Assembly (NCBI GenBank): GCA_937129145.1
Contig: CAKZMU010000005.1
Span: 1 to 55,520, forward strand
DNA length: 55,520 nt
DNA from: an uncultured Lacinutrix sp.
GTDB lineage: Bacteria; Bacteroidota; Bacteroidia; Flavobacteriales; Flavobacteriaceae
Reading direction: 5' to 3'
The translations under genes were made by a program, and so were the position numbers. Shown here in pieces: positions 45,801 to 54,400 of this stretch. The notes beneath the pieces are model-generated. The model was not told the origin of the DNA. It searched no databases and saw only the letters and a list, made by a program, of their open reading frames with translations. Position 1 is the stretch's first letter, and every line of letters starts with the position of its first letter.

Positions 45801-46553
45801 AGAAGAAAACTGTATATATGATCTATTAATTGTTGATCCAGGCGGAATAGTAATGTTATCAAAACGTACGCCTACATATTGGTTGCCAGTATCATCACAT
45901 ATTTCTAAATCACTACTTGTAAGATCCATTACTCCTGTACTTGTATCTTCTTCAGCATCATCGCTTGATGCATTTACAGAAACATCTAAAAAAGTATGTG
46001 TATAACCTGTAATAATAATATTATCTAAATAAAGAATATCCAATTCATTTGGACCACTTGTTGCAGAACTTCTAAATCTAATTATTGTAGATGTAAATGT
46101 AGCATCAGTATAAAGTGTAACATTTTCGGCTAAATATTGTGTTGTATTTGTAAATTGTGTTCCAATTGCATCAATATTATAATCACCAATTTTAATATAG
46201 TTAGTGCCTCCATCTATAGAATATTCTACATAGAAATCGTCAGTTCCAGTAAAACCACTAGTTTGAAAATCAAAAGTTATATCTACAGATGTGTATGCAC
46301 TTAAATCTAATGCGTTTGTGTATGATGAACTTCCAGTTCCAGAATTGTCTGTTAGCTCTAAAGCATAGTTGCTATTTGGAGGGACACTATTAATTATTCT
46401 ACAATCACTTCCTCCATCATTCCAGATAGTTCCAGCAAACACACCTCCTTCGAAATTTTCGTTATCAATAACTGTTTGAGAATAGATACTAGATGTAAAT
46501 ATAAGGCCAAAGAACAGCATAGTTAACCTTATTAGAAATGTAGAATTTTTCAT
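39864..46553 (-). CDS. Giant T9SS-sorted multi-domain surface protein
   Basis: The 2229-aa product has, in order: a signal peptide (about 1-25); a beta domain (27-185; 'NFEGGVFAGTIWNDGG'); a segment like DNRLRE carbohydrate-binding sandwiches (about 190-370; 'GVRFDNITIPPGSTINRSYI'); a choice-of-anchor D domain (about 373-490); two copies of the 'WKYLDxGxDQGTAW' module (about 500-660 and 662-815); TSP3-like acidic loops (about 825-1340; 'DSDNDGILDIIEVSEPDIDG'); a LamG domain (about 1348-1530); a 'YNYWAAPVG' region (about 1690-2100); and a T9SS type A end (about 2145-2229). The N-terminal part is nearly duplicated in 46769-50068, the C-terminal part in 33057-38015. No catalytic site is seen. 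Confidence 0.88.
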   Translation of the reverse strand: MKNSTFLIRLTMLFFGLIFTSSIYSQTVIDNENFEGGVFAGTIWNDGGSDCRIINSVPPNSNYALELTDNSGTGSSSYTNALDLSAYTSVDITFDFQTSGFTGTDDFYVEYSIDGGTNYIKIGDYNIDAIGTQFTNTTQYLAENVTLYTDATFTSTIIRFRSSATSGPNELDILYLDNIIITGYTHTFLDVSVNASSDDAEEDTSTGVMDLTSSDLEICDDTGNQYVGVRFDNITIPPGSTINRSYIQFSSDADDNTALTVTITGIDADDTTTFTTANDNISDRIDGDITSGTTATATWNPVRWYNDDILPAQQTPSLNAIVQEIIDRGGWSSSNAIGFVLTSPSTNERRSDTWDQDTTLAPKLHIEYTPPAGPEINLVGNSTTINSGDTTPTNLDDTRFTSTAIATPITHTFTIQNTGTTLLSLTGGVPLVDISGDPEFTITAQPAGATIAAAGSRTFTVQFNPTDYNTKTATISIDNDDSDENPYTFTIEGLIPTVDNFGPGGEWKYLDTGVDQGTAWRATAFDDSSWASGDAELGFGDGDETTVVTDVGQTTTYFRKSFYANATEAAFTDMILDLTYDDGAVIYLNGTEISRVNMPAGVIAYGTFASSDPGDNATTSVTVANALVTGNNVIAVEIHQRNGTSTDISFNLDISLANFIVSPGGSWKYLDDGSDQGTAWTGTGFNDTSWASGNAELGFGDGDETTTVADVNQVTTYFRKTFTVSAGDAAKSKLHLRAVIDDGAVVYINGTKVWMFNMPVTYDYLTVAEGDLGTSLETRWWTYELENILVTGSNTIAVEIHQENATSSDISFDFAMSASDDYVYTAISPDNDSDTAEDWNDGDDDNDGVPDIIEGCVTADMEDLNTTGSEDVLSSFPYTTTLSDGNVITYSVNDINDFNAGTGITSYEAGNHGWGLRVSGADTDGLLTISFSTAVDNLFMRLVDFDENEQWTINAYDDTNTLIDLTTTGVAHLGYHVEQTGNGFHDRLTGDGDNVDGDDYLYDIYGAMYLYFPDDRISRIEFSTVQNQGSTIRIVGIQYCNQDTDGDGIEDYFDSDSDNDSIPDIVEAGGVDTVGDGLVDSSIDTDNDGLLDTYDTNPSAFLVEDPSTISDSDFDGDGIPNRIDLDSDNDGILDIIEVSEPDIDGNGQIDGFTDTNDDGYHDSYDGASSRLITGADGGSGVPSSYPNKNADSNGLPNYSDVDSDDDGITDNTEAQATGSHISYTATQTDSDGVPDVYDNTTGTWGANGLVPIDTDFDCIPDYLDTNSDDDSENDSIEGHDTNGDGVVNGSDSPNADTGLFIGTDTDGDGLDDGFDNNDATFSSTNASLQATSHPIFDGLYDRDWRASNSPIDFDGVNDFVDFGDNHDFTGSFSLEAWVLQQATPASESTIMSKADAKSGNRRGYQLIINSSNQPNLTWYDASGTAVINITSPHAISNNKWYHIAATYDGSDARLYIDGLEVATASTVTAPLDGSEKFMVGAMYDSDVACVGAAKYFDGYIDEVRVWDVALSQTQLRQMMNQEISNPSGTTVRGTTIPLDIASLSWNNLEGYYPMNTGVAEDLSSNSRHGFPKYISTTQSQTAPLPYTTKANGSWNDVSGTTPWTNGDTVWNAPNAIGVDSATSIDWNIVETSHNVTIDTYSGLSREREVLGLIVASNELQVNGNTASGTGNGLTVSQYLKIDGTLDLEGESQLIQSDGSVLDATSSGTLERDQQGTADLYTYNYWAAPVGESNAITNNNSYTLPDVLNDGTTPILTPNTPPIGINWLTTGYDGASGPPIEIADYWIWKYANLLSDNYPSWQHVQSTGTLLPGEGYTMKGVTDTGGAISTEQNYVFNGKPYNGDITLPLSSGNDYLIGNPYASAIDADEFILDNISDGAGRAASNIIDGSLYFWEHFASNSHILSEYQGGYGVYNLMGSTAAILSDTRINHTGGLVSSKGAPQQFIPVAQGFFVTAEDGGTITFKNSQRIFKTEASDPSTFMRAAGSKKGNVSDSASKNGTTDTDTREKIRLMFDSPKGYHRELLVGVDNHATDALDIGYDAPLIEDNVEDMYWIFDSEKFVIQGVGDFNDSKALPLGLKIDEEGNAIIRIDELLNIPSNRIVYLHDKDLEVYNNLIESDYEIFLPAGEYLDRFEIVFSSKEEIITEENTFTNFDVHYANSINSIIIKNPNTEEIKGIEMQNILGQTIYRNTNIPTENYTEIKTNDLNIGAYIISIKTNNETIIKKVVVQ

Positions 46554-46607
46554 AAGCGATTAAATTTTTAATTTGGGACTAATTAATTTATGTTAAATAT
46601 TTATATG

Positions 46608-46639
46608 CAAATGTAGGTGGATACTCTATAAAATGCAAA
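46608..46639 (-). promoter_or_regulatory. Promoter of the 2229-aa gene
   Basis: On the minus strand TTTG (46636-46639) and TACATTTG (46608-46615) stand 20 nt apart, close to the Bacteroidota consensus (TTTG-N19-TAnnTTTG). The -7 box lies about 60 bases before the start. Confidence 0.65.
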
Positions 46640-46692
46640 AAAAATCGATTAAATGTAATATTGCTTATTAATTACTTGATTTTCAAATAATT

Positions 46693-46728
46693 AAAAAGGG
46701 AAGAAATAAATTATTTCTTCCCTTTTTT
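46693..46728 (-). terminator. Terminator of the phosphatase gene at 46769-50068
   Basis: Two 17-nt arms, AAAAAGGGAAGAAATAA (46693-46709) and its exact complement (46711-46727), are separated by one base. Read on the minus strand the stem ends in a T-run. It stands about 40 bases after the stop and is symmetric, so it could act in both directions. The rest of 46554-46768 holds the promoter and no gene. Confidence 0.8.
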
Positions 46729-46768
46729 AAAATATACTTGTTTGAATATTAATGATTTACATAATCTA

Positions 46769-49700
46769 TTATTCTATAATTATATTTTTGAAATATTCAT
46801 TTTTATCTGTTGAAATTTGAACAATATACAAGCCAGCGTTTAATGAACTAACATTGATTTGTTTGTTTTGTGTTTCTTTAACTACTTTTCCCAGAGCATC
46901 ATAAATTTTAATATTTTTAAGGTTTTCACCTTGATTTATATCAATATTTAATAAGCTATTTGCAGGCACAGGGAACACTTTAATATTGCCATTATCTAAA
47001 TCATTTGAACCAGTTGAAAGTGTTATGCCAGATTTATTGATTGTAAAATAATCATCAATCGTCCCTGTTTCTCTTAAAAACTTGATATTCATATTTTGCC
47101 CTCCGCTTCCATCATCTTCAATTTCAAGGATAGTTGATCCCAATTCTTCGGCTGAATAGTACATAACTGGTAAAGTGCTAGGGCCATTGTAAGGATTTTC
47201 TCCATCAAAATCAGCTCCAGTAGCTTTACCTGATGAACCGGCTGTAATATATACTGCACCATCCAAATCTGTATCAGTTTTTAAATAAGCACCATCGTTA
47301 AGTATATCACCATCAAATAAATCATCATAATCTGTTCGTCCAGATAAATTACCATTAGCTCCTACAGTATGTCCACCAGAAGTTGTTTGGGCTGGATTAA
47401 AAGTACCAGAAAGTCCAGTATGTCCTTTAACAAACTTGGAACGCTCATAAGAGTGTGAATGACCGCTTAAAACTAAATCTACACCACCAGCTTCAAGTAT
47501 TGGTAGGTATTGTTCTCTCATTGTAAATATCCCATTTTCACCAGCATTATCAGAATCGTGAGATCCTTTTGTATATGGAGGATGATGGAAAAATGCGACA
47601 ATCCAATCTTGTGTTGTTGCATTAATATCGGTTGTTAACCAAGCTTTTTGTGCTGTGTTAAAAGCAGGTTCGTTACCGCCACCATCAACATTATTAGATT
47701 GTAATACTATAAAATGAATATTTGCATAATCAAAAGAGTAATACTCTTCGGTACCTGATGCTGTTCCTCCAGCTTCGGCAGCTGTTGGGAATGAGAATAT
47801 ATCGTAATATGGACCAGATTGAGTATTAAAATCAACCGAATAACCATCGTGATTTCCTAAGGTAGACCATGCTACTGTATTTTTAAGAATTTCATCATAT
47901 ACATCAAAGAAACCTGCTTGATATTCAGATTGTGTACCACTATTGTAAGCATTATCACCTAAAAATAATACCATATCTGTTTGATTTGGATTAGTAATAC
48001 TACCTGTTGGTCCAGTTTCATCAACATAAGCATAATAAGCATCTCTAACTGATTTTTGATCACCAGGATAAGTACCATTCCCTTCAGTTCCAGGATCACC
48101 AAGAATCCAAGCACGAACAAAAGTATCGGTTCCAATGGTTGGAGCAGTAATTATAAACATATCGCTACTTTCAGGTAAGTATACTCCGCTTGAGTTTTCG
48201 AGATCGTAATAATACTTAGTATTTGGAGTTAGTCCAGATAATGTAATTTCATGTTTCGTTTTTGGTGTTAAATCTGATTCAGTTGAACTTAAAGCCCCTA
48301 AACTTGTTCCATAATTAACAATGGACTCGGTTGGATTGTTTGTGCTCCATTTTACAATAACACTAGATGAAGTCCCTGTTTGCAAGTAAGGCCCTCTTGT
48401 TACGGTTGCAGCCCCAACAGGCAAAACACTAGGTGTTAGTTTGAAATTAAAACTAATATCTGAGCTAGCAGCTCTTTGTTGATGTATTTCTACCGCAATA
48501 ACATTGGTTCCAGTAATTAACCCAGAAGCTGTAACATTATTTGTTATCCATGTTGTTTCATCAGTACCTGATATTTCAGGACTACTTGCATAAGTATTAT
48601 AGTTTATTGCTCCAACAGGCATATTATCTCTCCAAATTTCACTACCATTTAGATATACTACCATACCATCATCACGAATGGCTTCTACGTCAAGACTATT
48701 CCAAGCTGTATGGTCAGTAATTGTAAATTCTTTTCTAAAATATGTTGTAGGGTATTTATTATTAGGGTCAGGTCCAAAGCCAACAGATGTAACTTGCGTA
48801 TCTCCATATCCTAATTCTGCAATTCCATAACTCCAAGAGCTATCATCAAAAGCGCTAGCTGTCCAAGCAGTTCCTTGGTCACTACCATCATCTAAATATC
48901 TCCAGTTTGCACCTGCAGGAATTTCCTCTGCAGTAGGTGTTGGAGTTGGTAATGTAAATTCAACATGTAGTGTTGGAGCTAAGTTAGGGTCGTGATCCCA
49001 AGTATCAGTTCTTCTTTCATTTGTACTAGGTGATGTTAAAACAAACCCCATTGCATTGCCTAATGACCAACCACCTCTATCTACAATTTCTTGTACAATA
49101 GCGTTTAAACTTGGGGTTTGTTGAGCTGCCAATATATCATTGTTATTCCATGATGAAGGATTCCAAGTTACTGTTGCAGTGGTTCCTGAAGTAATGTCAC
49201 CATCAATCCTATCAGAAATATTATTGTTTGTAGTTGTAAAAGTTGGTGTGTCATCTGCATCAATACCAGTAATGGTAACAGTTAGCGCAGTAGTATCATT
49301 ATCATCAGATGAAAACTGAATATAAGATGTATTAATTGTTGAACCAGGAGGTATAGATATGTTATCAAAGCGAACGCCAACATATTGGTTTGTACCACCG
49401 TCATCACATATTTCTAAATCACTACTTGTTAAATCCATGGCTCCTCCAATCACATCTTCTTCAGCATCATCACTTGATGTATTTACAGAGATATCTATAA
49501 TGGTATCGGTACTGGTGTAACCTGTTATTATAACATTATCAACATATAATATATCTAACTCATTTGGTCCACTTGTAGCTGAACTTCTAAATCTAAAAAT
49601 TGTAGATGAAAACCCAGCATTAGTAGATAGAGTTATATTTTCGGCTAAATACTGAGTGCCATCAGTAAATTGTGTTCCACTAGCATCAATATTATAATCG

Positions 49701-50068
49701 CCAATTTTAATATAAGTGGTCCCTCCATTAATGGAGTATTCTAAATAAAAATCATCAGTTCCAACAAATCCGCTAGTTTGGAAGTCAAATGTCACACTTA
49801 CAGATGTGTATGTACTTAAATCTAATGCACTTGTGTAGGCTGAACTTCCGCTACCTGAGTTGTCTGTTAACTCTAAAGCATAGTTGCTATTTGGAGGAAC
49901 GCCATTTATTATTCTACAATCACTTCCGCCATCATTCCAGATGGTTCCAGCAAAAACTCCTCCTTCAAAGTTTTCATTATCAATAACTGTTTGTGAAAAC
50001 ATACTATTACAAATAAATATAAATGTAAACGCAAGTAATAATTTCTTGATAGTAATTAGTTTTTTCAT
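46769..50068 (-). CDS. T9SS-sorted purple-acid-phosphatase-like metallophosphoesterase
   Basis: The 1099-aa product has a signal peptide (ending NSMFSQ), a beta domain (27-190), a DNRLRE-like sandwich (about 200-370), one 'WRYLDDGSDQGTAW' module (about 380-545), an FN3-like PAP N-terminal domain (about 550-640; 'TRGPYLQTGTSSSVIVKW'), a metallophosphoesterase domain (about 648-965) and a T9SS type A tail (about 1015-1099). Metal-site motifs are complete: 'LGDPG', 'FLGDNAYN', 'GNHDGYS', 'FHHPPYTKGSHD' and 'SGHSHSYER' (di-metal Asp, Asn and His residues). It should release phosphate from esters outside the cell. The start overlaps the TPR gene stop (ATGA), so the two are translationally coupled. 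Confidence 0.92.
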   Translation of the reverse strand: MKKLITIKKLLLAFTFIFICNSMFSQTVIDNENFEGGVFAGTIWNDGGSDCRIINGVPPNSNYALELTDNSGSGSSAYTSALDLSTYTSVSVTFDFQTSGFVGTDDFYLEYSINGGTTYIKIGDYNIDASGTQFTDGTQYLAENITLSTNAGFSSTIFRFRSSATSGPNELDILYVDNVIITGYTSTDTIIDISVNTSSDDAEEDVIGGAMDLTSSDLEICDDGGTNQYVGVRFDNISIPPGSTINTSYIQFSSDDNDTTALTVTITGIDADDTPTFTTTNNNISDRIDGDITSGTTATVTWNPSSWNNNDILAAQQTPSLNAIVQEIVDRGGWSLGNAMGFVLTSPSTNERRTDTWDHDPNLAPTLHVEFTLPTPTPTAEEIPAGANWRYLDDGSDQGTAWTASAFDDSSWSYGIAELGYGDTQVTSVGFGPDPNNKYPTTYFRKEFTITDHTAWNSLDVEAIRDDGMVVYLNGSEIWRDNMPVGAINYNTYASSPEISGTDETTWITNNVTASGLITGTNVIAVEIHQQRAASSDISFNFKLTPSVLPVGAATVTRGPYLQTGTSSSVIVKWSTNNPTESIVNYGTSLGALSSTESDLTPKTKHEITLSGLTPNTKYYYDLENSSGVYLPESSDMFIITAPTIGTDTFVRAWILGDPGTEGNGTYPGDQKSVRDAYYAYVDETGPTGSITNPNQTDMVLFLGDNAYNSGTQSEYQAGFFDVYDEILKNTVAWSTLGNHDGYSVDFNTQSGPYYDIFSFPTAAEAGGTASGTEEYYSFDYANIHFIVLQSNNVDGGGNEPAFNTAQKAWLTTDINATTQDWIVAFFHHPPYTKGSHDSDNAGENGIFTMREQYLPILEAGGVDLVLSGHSHSYERSKFVKGHTGLSGTFNPAQTTSGGHTVGANGNLSGRTDYDDLFDGDILNDGAYLKTDTDLDGAVYITAGSSGKATGADFDGENPYNGPSTLPVMYYSAEELGSTILEIEDDGSGGQNMNIKFLRETGTIDDYFTINKSGITLSTGSNDLDNGNIKVFPVPANSLLNIDINQGENLKNIKIYDALGKVVKETQNKQINVSSLNAGLYIVQISTDKNEYFKNIIIE

Positions 50069-50901
50069 AAGTGGTTAATCTTTTGTTCGAGGTTAATAAT
50101 ATTTTCTTTTAGTTTTTTTATTGATTGCATATTTTTAAACTTAGGACTTAATTGGTCCACAGCAATTTTTGCAAATTGTAAGCTTATCTTTGCCTGGGGT
50201 AAGCGATTTTCTTCTGTTAAGTATTTAGCTTTTTTGTAGTACCAAAACTCTTTTCTGTTATATAGAAGAATAAAATAATTATACTCTTCAATGACTTTAT
50301 CAACTTGTTTAGATGATTTTAAATATTCCATCTTTTTTAACCTTAACGATAATACATTCTCGCCAAGTTTTTCTAGACCTTTATCTATAATTTGAATAGC
50401 TTTTGGGTAATCTTTTTGCGAAGCAATAATAAATGAACTTAATTCAACAAAGTCTCCAGGTCTTGGGTCTACAACATTGTCAAGAAATAAGGTGTAATAC
50501 TGCACAGCTTCATCAAGGCGATTTAATTCAAAGAGTATTTGGGCATGTAGTTTATTTATTTTCACATCAATATTGTCTATTTCTAGATATTTTGAAGATG
50601 CTTTTAATGCAAGTTTATATTTAGTCCATACATAATAACTTTCAGCCGTTCTGTAATATAAAAGCTTATCAGTAAAACCAAGTTTTTTAGCTTTTTTATA
50701 ATCTTTTATTGCTTTGTCATACTCTTCATGTTGATGATATAGAAAACCTCTTTCATAATAAAGCTTTGAATTATTTGGGTTTAATTTTATTTCACTAGTC
50801 TTTTTATTGATGCGAATTGTTAGATTACCATGTGCATTTACTAAGAATGTACTTGTGAAAGAAATAATAACAAAAAGGAGTAGGTACTTTTTGGTAATCA
50901 T
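50065..50901 (-). CDS. Exported TPR protein upstream of the phosphatase
   Basis: The 278-aa product starts with a signal peptide (LLLFVIISFTSTFLVNAHG) and then has tetratricopeptide-type helix pairs: 'NNSKLYYERGFLYHQHEEYD' and 'KAIKDYKKAKKLGFTDKLLY' are a clear first TPR (about 43-82), with further pairs to about 180 ('LKASSKYLEIDNIDVKINKL'). The end is a coiled-coil-like Leu-rich stretch ('MQSIKKLKENIINLEQKINH'). TPRs mediate protein-protein contacts, probably in the periplasm. The gene ends ATGA with the phosphatase start inside, suggesting coupled translation and possibly a shared complex; this is inferred. Confidence 0.82.
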   Translation of the reverse strand: MITKKYLLLFVIISFTSTFLVNAHGNLTIRINKKTSEIKLNPNNSKLYYERGFLYHQHEEYDKAIKDYKKAKKLGFTDKLLYYRTAESYYVWTKYKLALKASSKYLEIDNIDVKINKLHAQILFELNRLDEAVQYYTLFLDNVVDPRPGDFVELSSFIIASQKDYPKAIQIIDKGLEKLGENVLSLRLKKMEYLKSSKQVDKVIEEYNYFILLYNRKEFWYYKKAKYLTEENRLPQAKISLQFAKIAVDQLSPKFKNMQSIKKLKENIINLEQKINHL

Positions 50902-50967
50902 GAATTAATAATTAGTTGATTCAAATATTTTTTTGCAAGATACACAAAAGATTATTAAAAATACGAC

Positions 50968-50990
50968 GAAGCGCAAAAAAATCAGATTAA
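50968..50990 (-). promoter_or_regulatory. Conserved A/T block upstream of the TPR-phosphatase operon
   Basis: The plus strand reads GAAGCGCAAAAAAATCAGAT, similar to the block before 46553 (ATGCAAAAAAAATCGATT) and to that before 38015 (ACGCAAAAATAATCGAC). It lies about 75 bases before the start at 50901. Minus-strand reading contains TTTTTTTGCG but no exact TAnnTTTG. Confidence 0.35.
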
Positions 50991-51151
50991 ACACTTGTTC
51001 GTTTCATAGTTCATTGACATTTATTAAGTTAAATGAAAGTAGTTGTAGTCTATTTATGTTAATAACTATTTTTAGTATTGAACAATTTTTATAAAAACCT
51101 TAAATAAAAATGATTAAATTTAACATTGTTGTTCCCTAACAATATATATTT

Positions 51152-51406
51152 ATGAATGCATATGTTTTATGCTTGTTGCTCTTTACTTCATTGGCAACAG
51201 CAAATGTTTTGCATGGTAGTTGCCATGAAATAATTCTTAAAGTTCTCAAAAACATTAAGGATAAATGTTATGGTGATAATCTTTATTCTATAGAATCGAG
51301 TTTTCGTTACCAGCAAAAAGCATACATAAAGAATGTCTTTCAATCAAAATTCGTAATCAAAATTCACCCCAAAGTAACCAAAACACCTCCTATATTACGT
51401 AATTAA
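51152..51406 (+). CDS. Doubtful 84-aa frame in the divergent gap
   Basis: The gap 50902-51453 lies between two divergent genes. Its only frame of note begins with ATG at 51152 and encodes MNAYVLCLLLFTSLATANVL, a signal-peptide-like start, followed by a mixed basic sequence with no family I recognise. The stop is 47 nt before the next start. A small hairpin (ATTGTT-GTTCCCT-AACAAT, 51125-51143) precedes it. It may be a leader transcript with a chance ORF; low confidence. Confidence 0.25.
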   Translation: MNAYVLCLLLFTSLATANVLHGSCHEIILKVLKNIKDKCYGDNLYSIESSFRYQQKAYIKNVFQSKFVIKIHPKVTKTPPILRN

Positions 51407-51453
51407 TGGAGAATATTAAAAACAGAAGCAATGCTTTAAAGTAATTAATTCTT

Positions 51454-54400
51454 ATGAAAATTAACCAATCCCTCAAAGTAGCAATAGTGTTATTGTTACT
51501 TGTTGTTAGTAATTCAGAATTATTAGCACAAACTACACTAGTAAATTTTGGATCGTCATGGTCTTATTATGACAATCAAAATGAACCTCCTAATCAAGCG
51601 TCTCTTGATTGGAATGACGTCTCTTATAATGATGCAACCTGGTCATCTGGTAATGCTCAATTAGGTTATGGAGACGGAGATGAAGTAACTGTAACAAATA
51701 GCAATGCGTATACTACTTACTTTAGGCATGATTTTAATGTCACTGATCCAAATCTTTTTGCTGATTTAAATCTTGATTTAATTTATGATGATGGAGCAAT
51801 AATTTATCTGAACGGAGTAGAAGTATGGAGAGTCAACATGCCTTCAGGAGTGGTAACTTACAATACATTTACGCCAACCCAAGGTAGTGATAATGCGCAA
51901 ATCTCTAACACCATATCTAATTCTTTAATTTCTGGTACAAATGTTATTGCAGTTGAAATTCATCAGCGTAGTTCAGGTAGTTCAGATATTTCTTTTGATT
52001 TTGAACTAGTTGCTGACGATAGCGGTAACCCCTCATCAGGAGATTTAATTGAAGCTGGAAGTGAGTGGAAATATTTAGATGATGGAAGTAATCAAGGAAC
52101 GACTTGGAGAGGAGCTGGTTTTAATGACTCATCTTGGTCAACTGGTAATGCCATGCTTGGCTATGGAACAATAACTGGTGGATCTGTTGCAACAACAATT
52201 GGTTATGGTCCAGATTCTAATAATAAATATAGAACAACCTATTTTAGAAAAAGTATTAATGTAGCTGATGCCTCTACAATTGGTAATTTAAATTTAGAAG
52301 CCGTTAGAGATGATGGTATGGTAGTATATTTAAATGGTACAGAGATTTGGCGCGACCATATGCCAACAGGAAGTATTGATTATTTAACTTTTGCCAGCTC
52401 TCCAGCTATTGGAGGATCTGATGAATCTGCTTGGATAACTAATACAATAGCGAATAGTTTGGTAACAGGTACAAATGTTATAGCTGTTGAGATTCATCAA
52501 GTTAATGCTACGAGTTCTGATTTAAGTTTTGATTTTAAGATGACAGATTCTGGTGGTACACCACCAACTAACGATGAGTTTATCACAGATTCTGATACTT
52601 GGAAGTACTTAGATGATGGTTCAAATCAAGGAACAGGATGGACAGGAACTGGATATGATGATTCTTCTTGGGCTTCTGGAGCTGCAGAACTAGGATATGG
52701 AGATACTCAAGTAACAACTGTTGGTTATGGTCCTTCTTCAACCAATAAATACCCAACAACATATTTTAGAAAGTCCTTTAATGTAACCGATCCTAATGCT
52801 TACGACTTCTTATCATTAGAAGCCATTCGAGATGATGGTATGGCTGTTTACCTAAATGGTTCTTTAATTTGGACTGATAATATGCCTGGTTCATGGGATT
52901 ATTTAACTTATTCAACAGCAGTTGTTGGTGGAGCTGATGAAACAACTTGGATCTCACAGATTGTTGCTAATAACTTAGTAGTTGGAACTAATGTAATTGC
53001 TGTAGAAATTCATCAAACAAATGCTACTAGTTCAGATATCAGTTTCAATTTTAGATTATCTGGTAGCACAACAGGAGGAGGAGGAACTGCAAATGTTGAA
53101 AGAGGACCATATCTTCAAAAAGGAAGCCCTACAAGTGTGGTAGTAAGATGGAGAACTGATGTCCCTACTGAATCTGTTGTTAATTATGGAACAGGCTTAG
53201 GTTCATTAAGTCAAAGTGCAAGTGATTTATTGCCAAAAACAGAGCATGAATTAGAAATAATTGGGCTAGCTCCTGAGACTAAATATTACTATAATGTAGC
53301 TAATAATACAGGTGTTATTGTTTCTGAATCTAGTGATTTATATTTTGAAACACACCCATCTGTAGGAACTTCTCAACCTTACAAATTTTGGATATTAGGA
53401 GATGCAGGAACTGCCAATAATGACCAAAGAAATGTGCGTGATGCTTACTATAACTATATAGGTTCTAATCATACTGATGGAATATTATTTCTAGGAGATA
53501 ATGCTTATAACAGCGGAACGGATTCTGAATATCAAAATGCCATGTTCGAGAACATGTATGAAGATAAATTAAAAAATACAATTGCATGGTCAACTTTAGG
53601 AAATCATGATGGTTACTCAGCAGATTCTAACTCACAGTCAGGTCCATATTATGATATTTTCACCTTCCCAACTGCTGGTGAATCAGGAGGGATGGCATCT
53701 GGAACTGAAGCTTATTACTCATTTGATTATGGTAATATTCACTTTATTGTTTTAGATTCTTATGAGACAGATCGCTCTGTTGGAGGAACAATGTATAATT
53801 GGGCTCAAAGTGATATTCAAAATACAACACAAGAATGGATTGTTGCATTTTGGCATCACCCACCATATACTAAAGGCTCACACGATTCAGATGATGAATC
53901 TGAACTTATAGATATGAGACAAAATTTTCTTCCAATGCTAGAAGGAAATGGAGTTGATTTAGTACTTAGTGGACATTCCCATTCTTATGAAAGATCTTAT
54001 CTATTAAATGGCCATTATGGCAATTCTGATAGTTTTAATAGTGGCACTCATACAGTAGGTGCAACTGGAAGTGGTGATGGAAAGTCTGACGGCGATGGAG
54101 CATATGTTAAGGAAACATCTGGACCAGAAGCTGGAGATGGTGCTGTTTACATTACTACAGGTTCAGCTGGTAAGGCCACTTATTTACAATCGGATGGTCC
54201 GCATGAAGCTATGAAAGAAACTTTTTTAGAGCTAGGGTCATGTATTTTGGAAGTAGATGGGAACAGTTTAAGCATTAAATTTATTAGAGAAACTGGAGTT
54301 ATTGACGATTATTTTACTATAGAAAAAGGATGTACTACTGATACTGATGGTGATGGAGTATGTGACGCAGATGATCAATGTCCAGGTTTCGATGATAATG

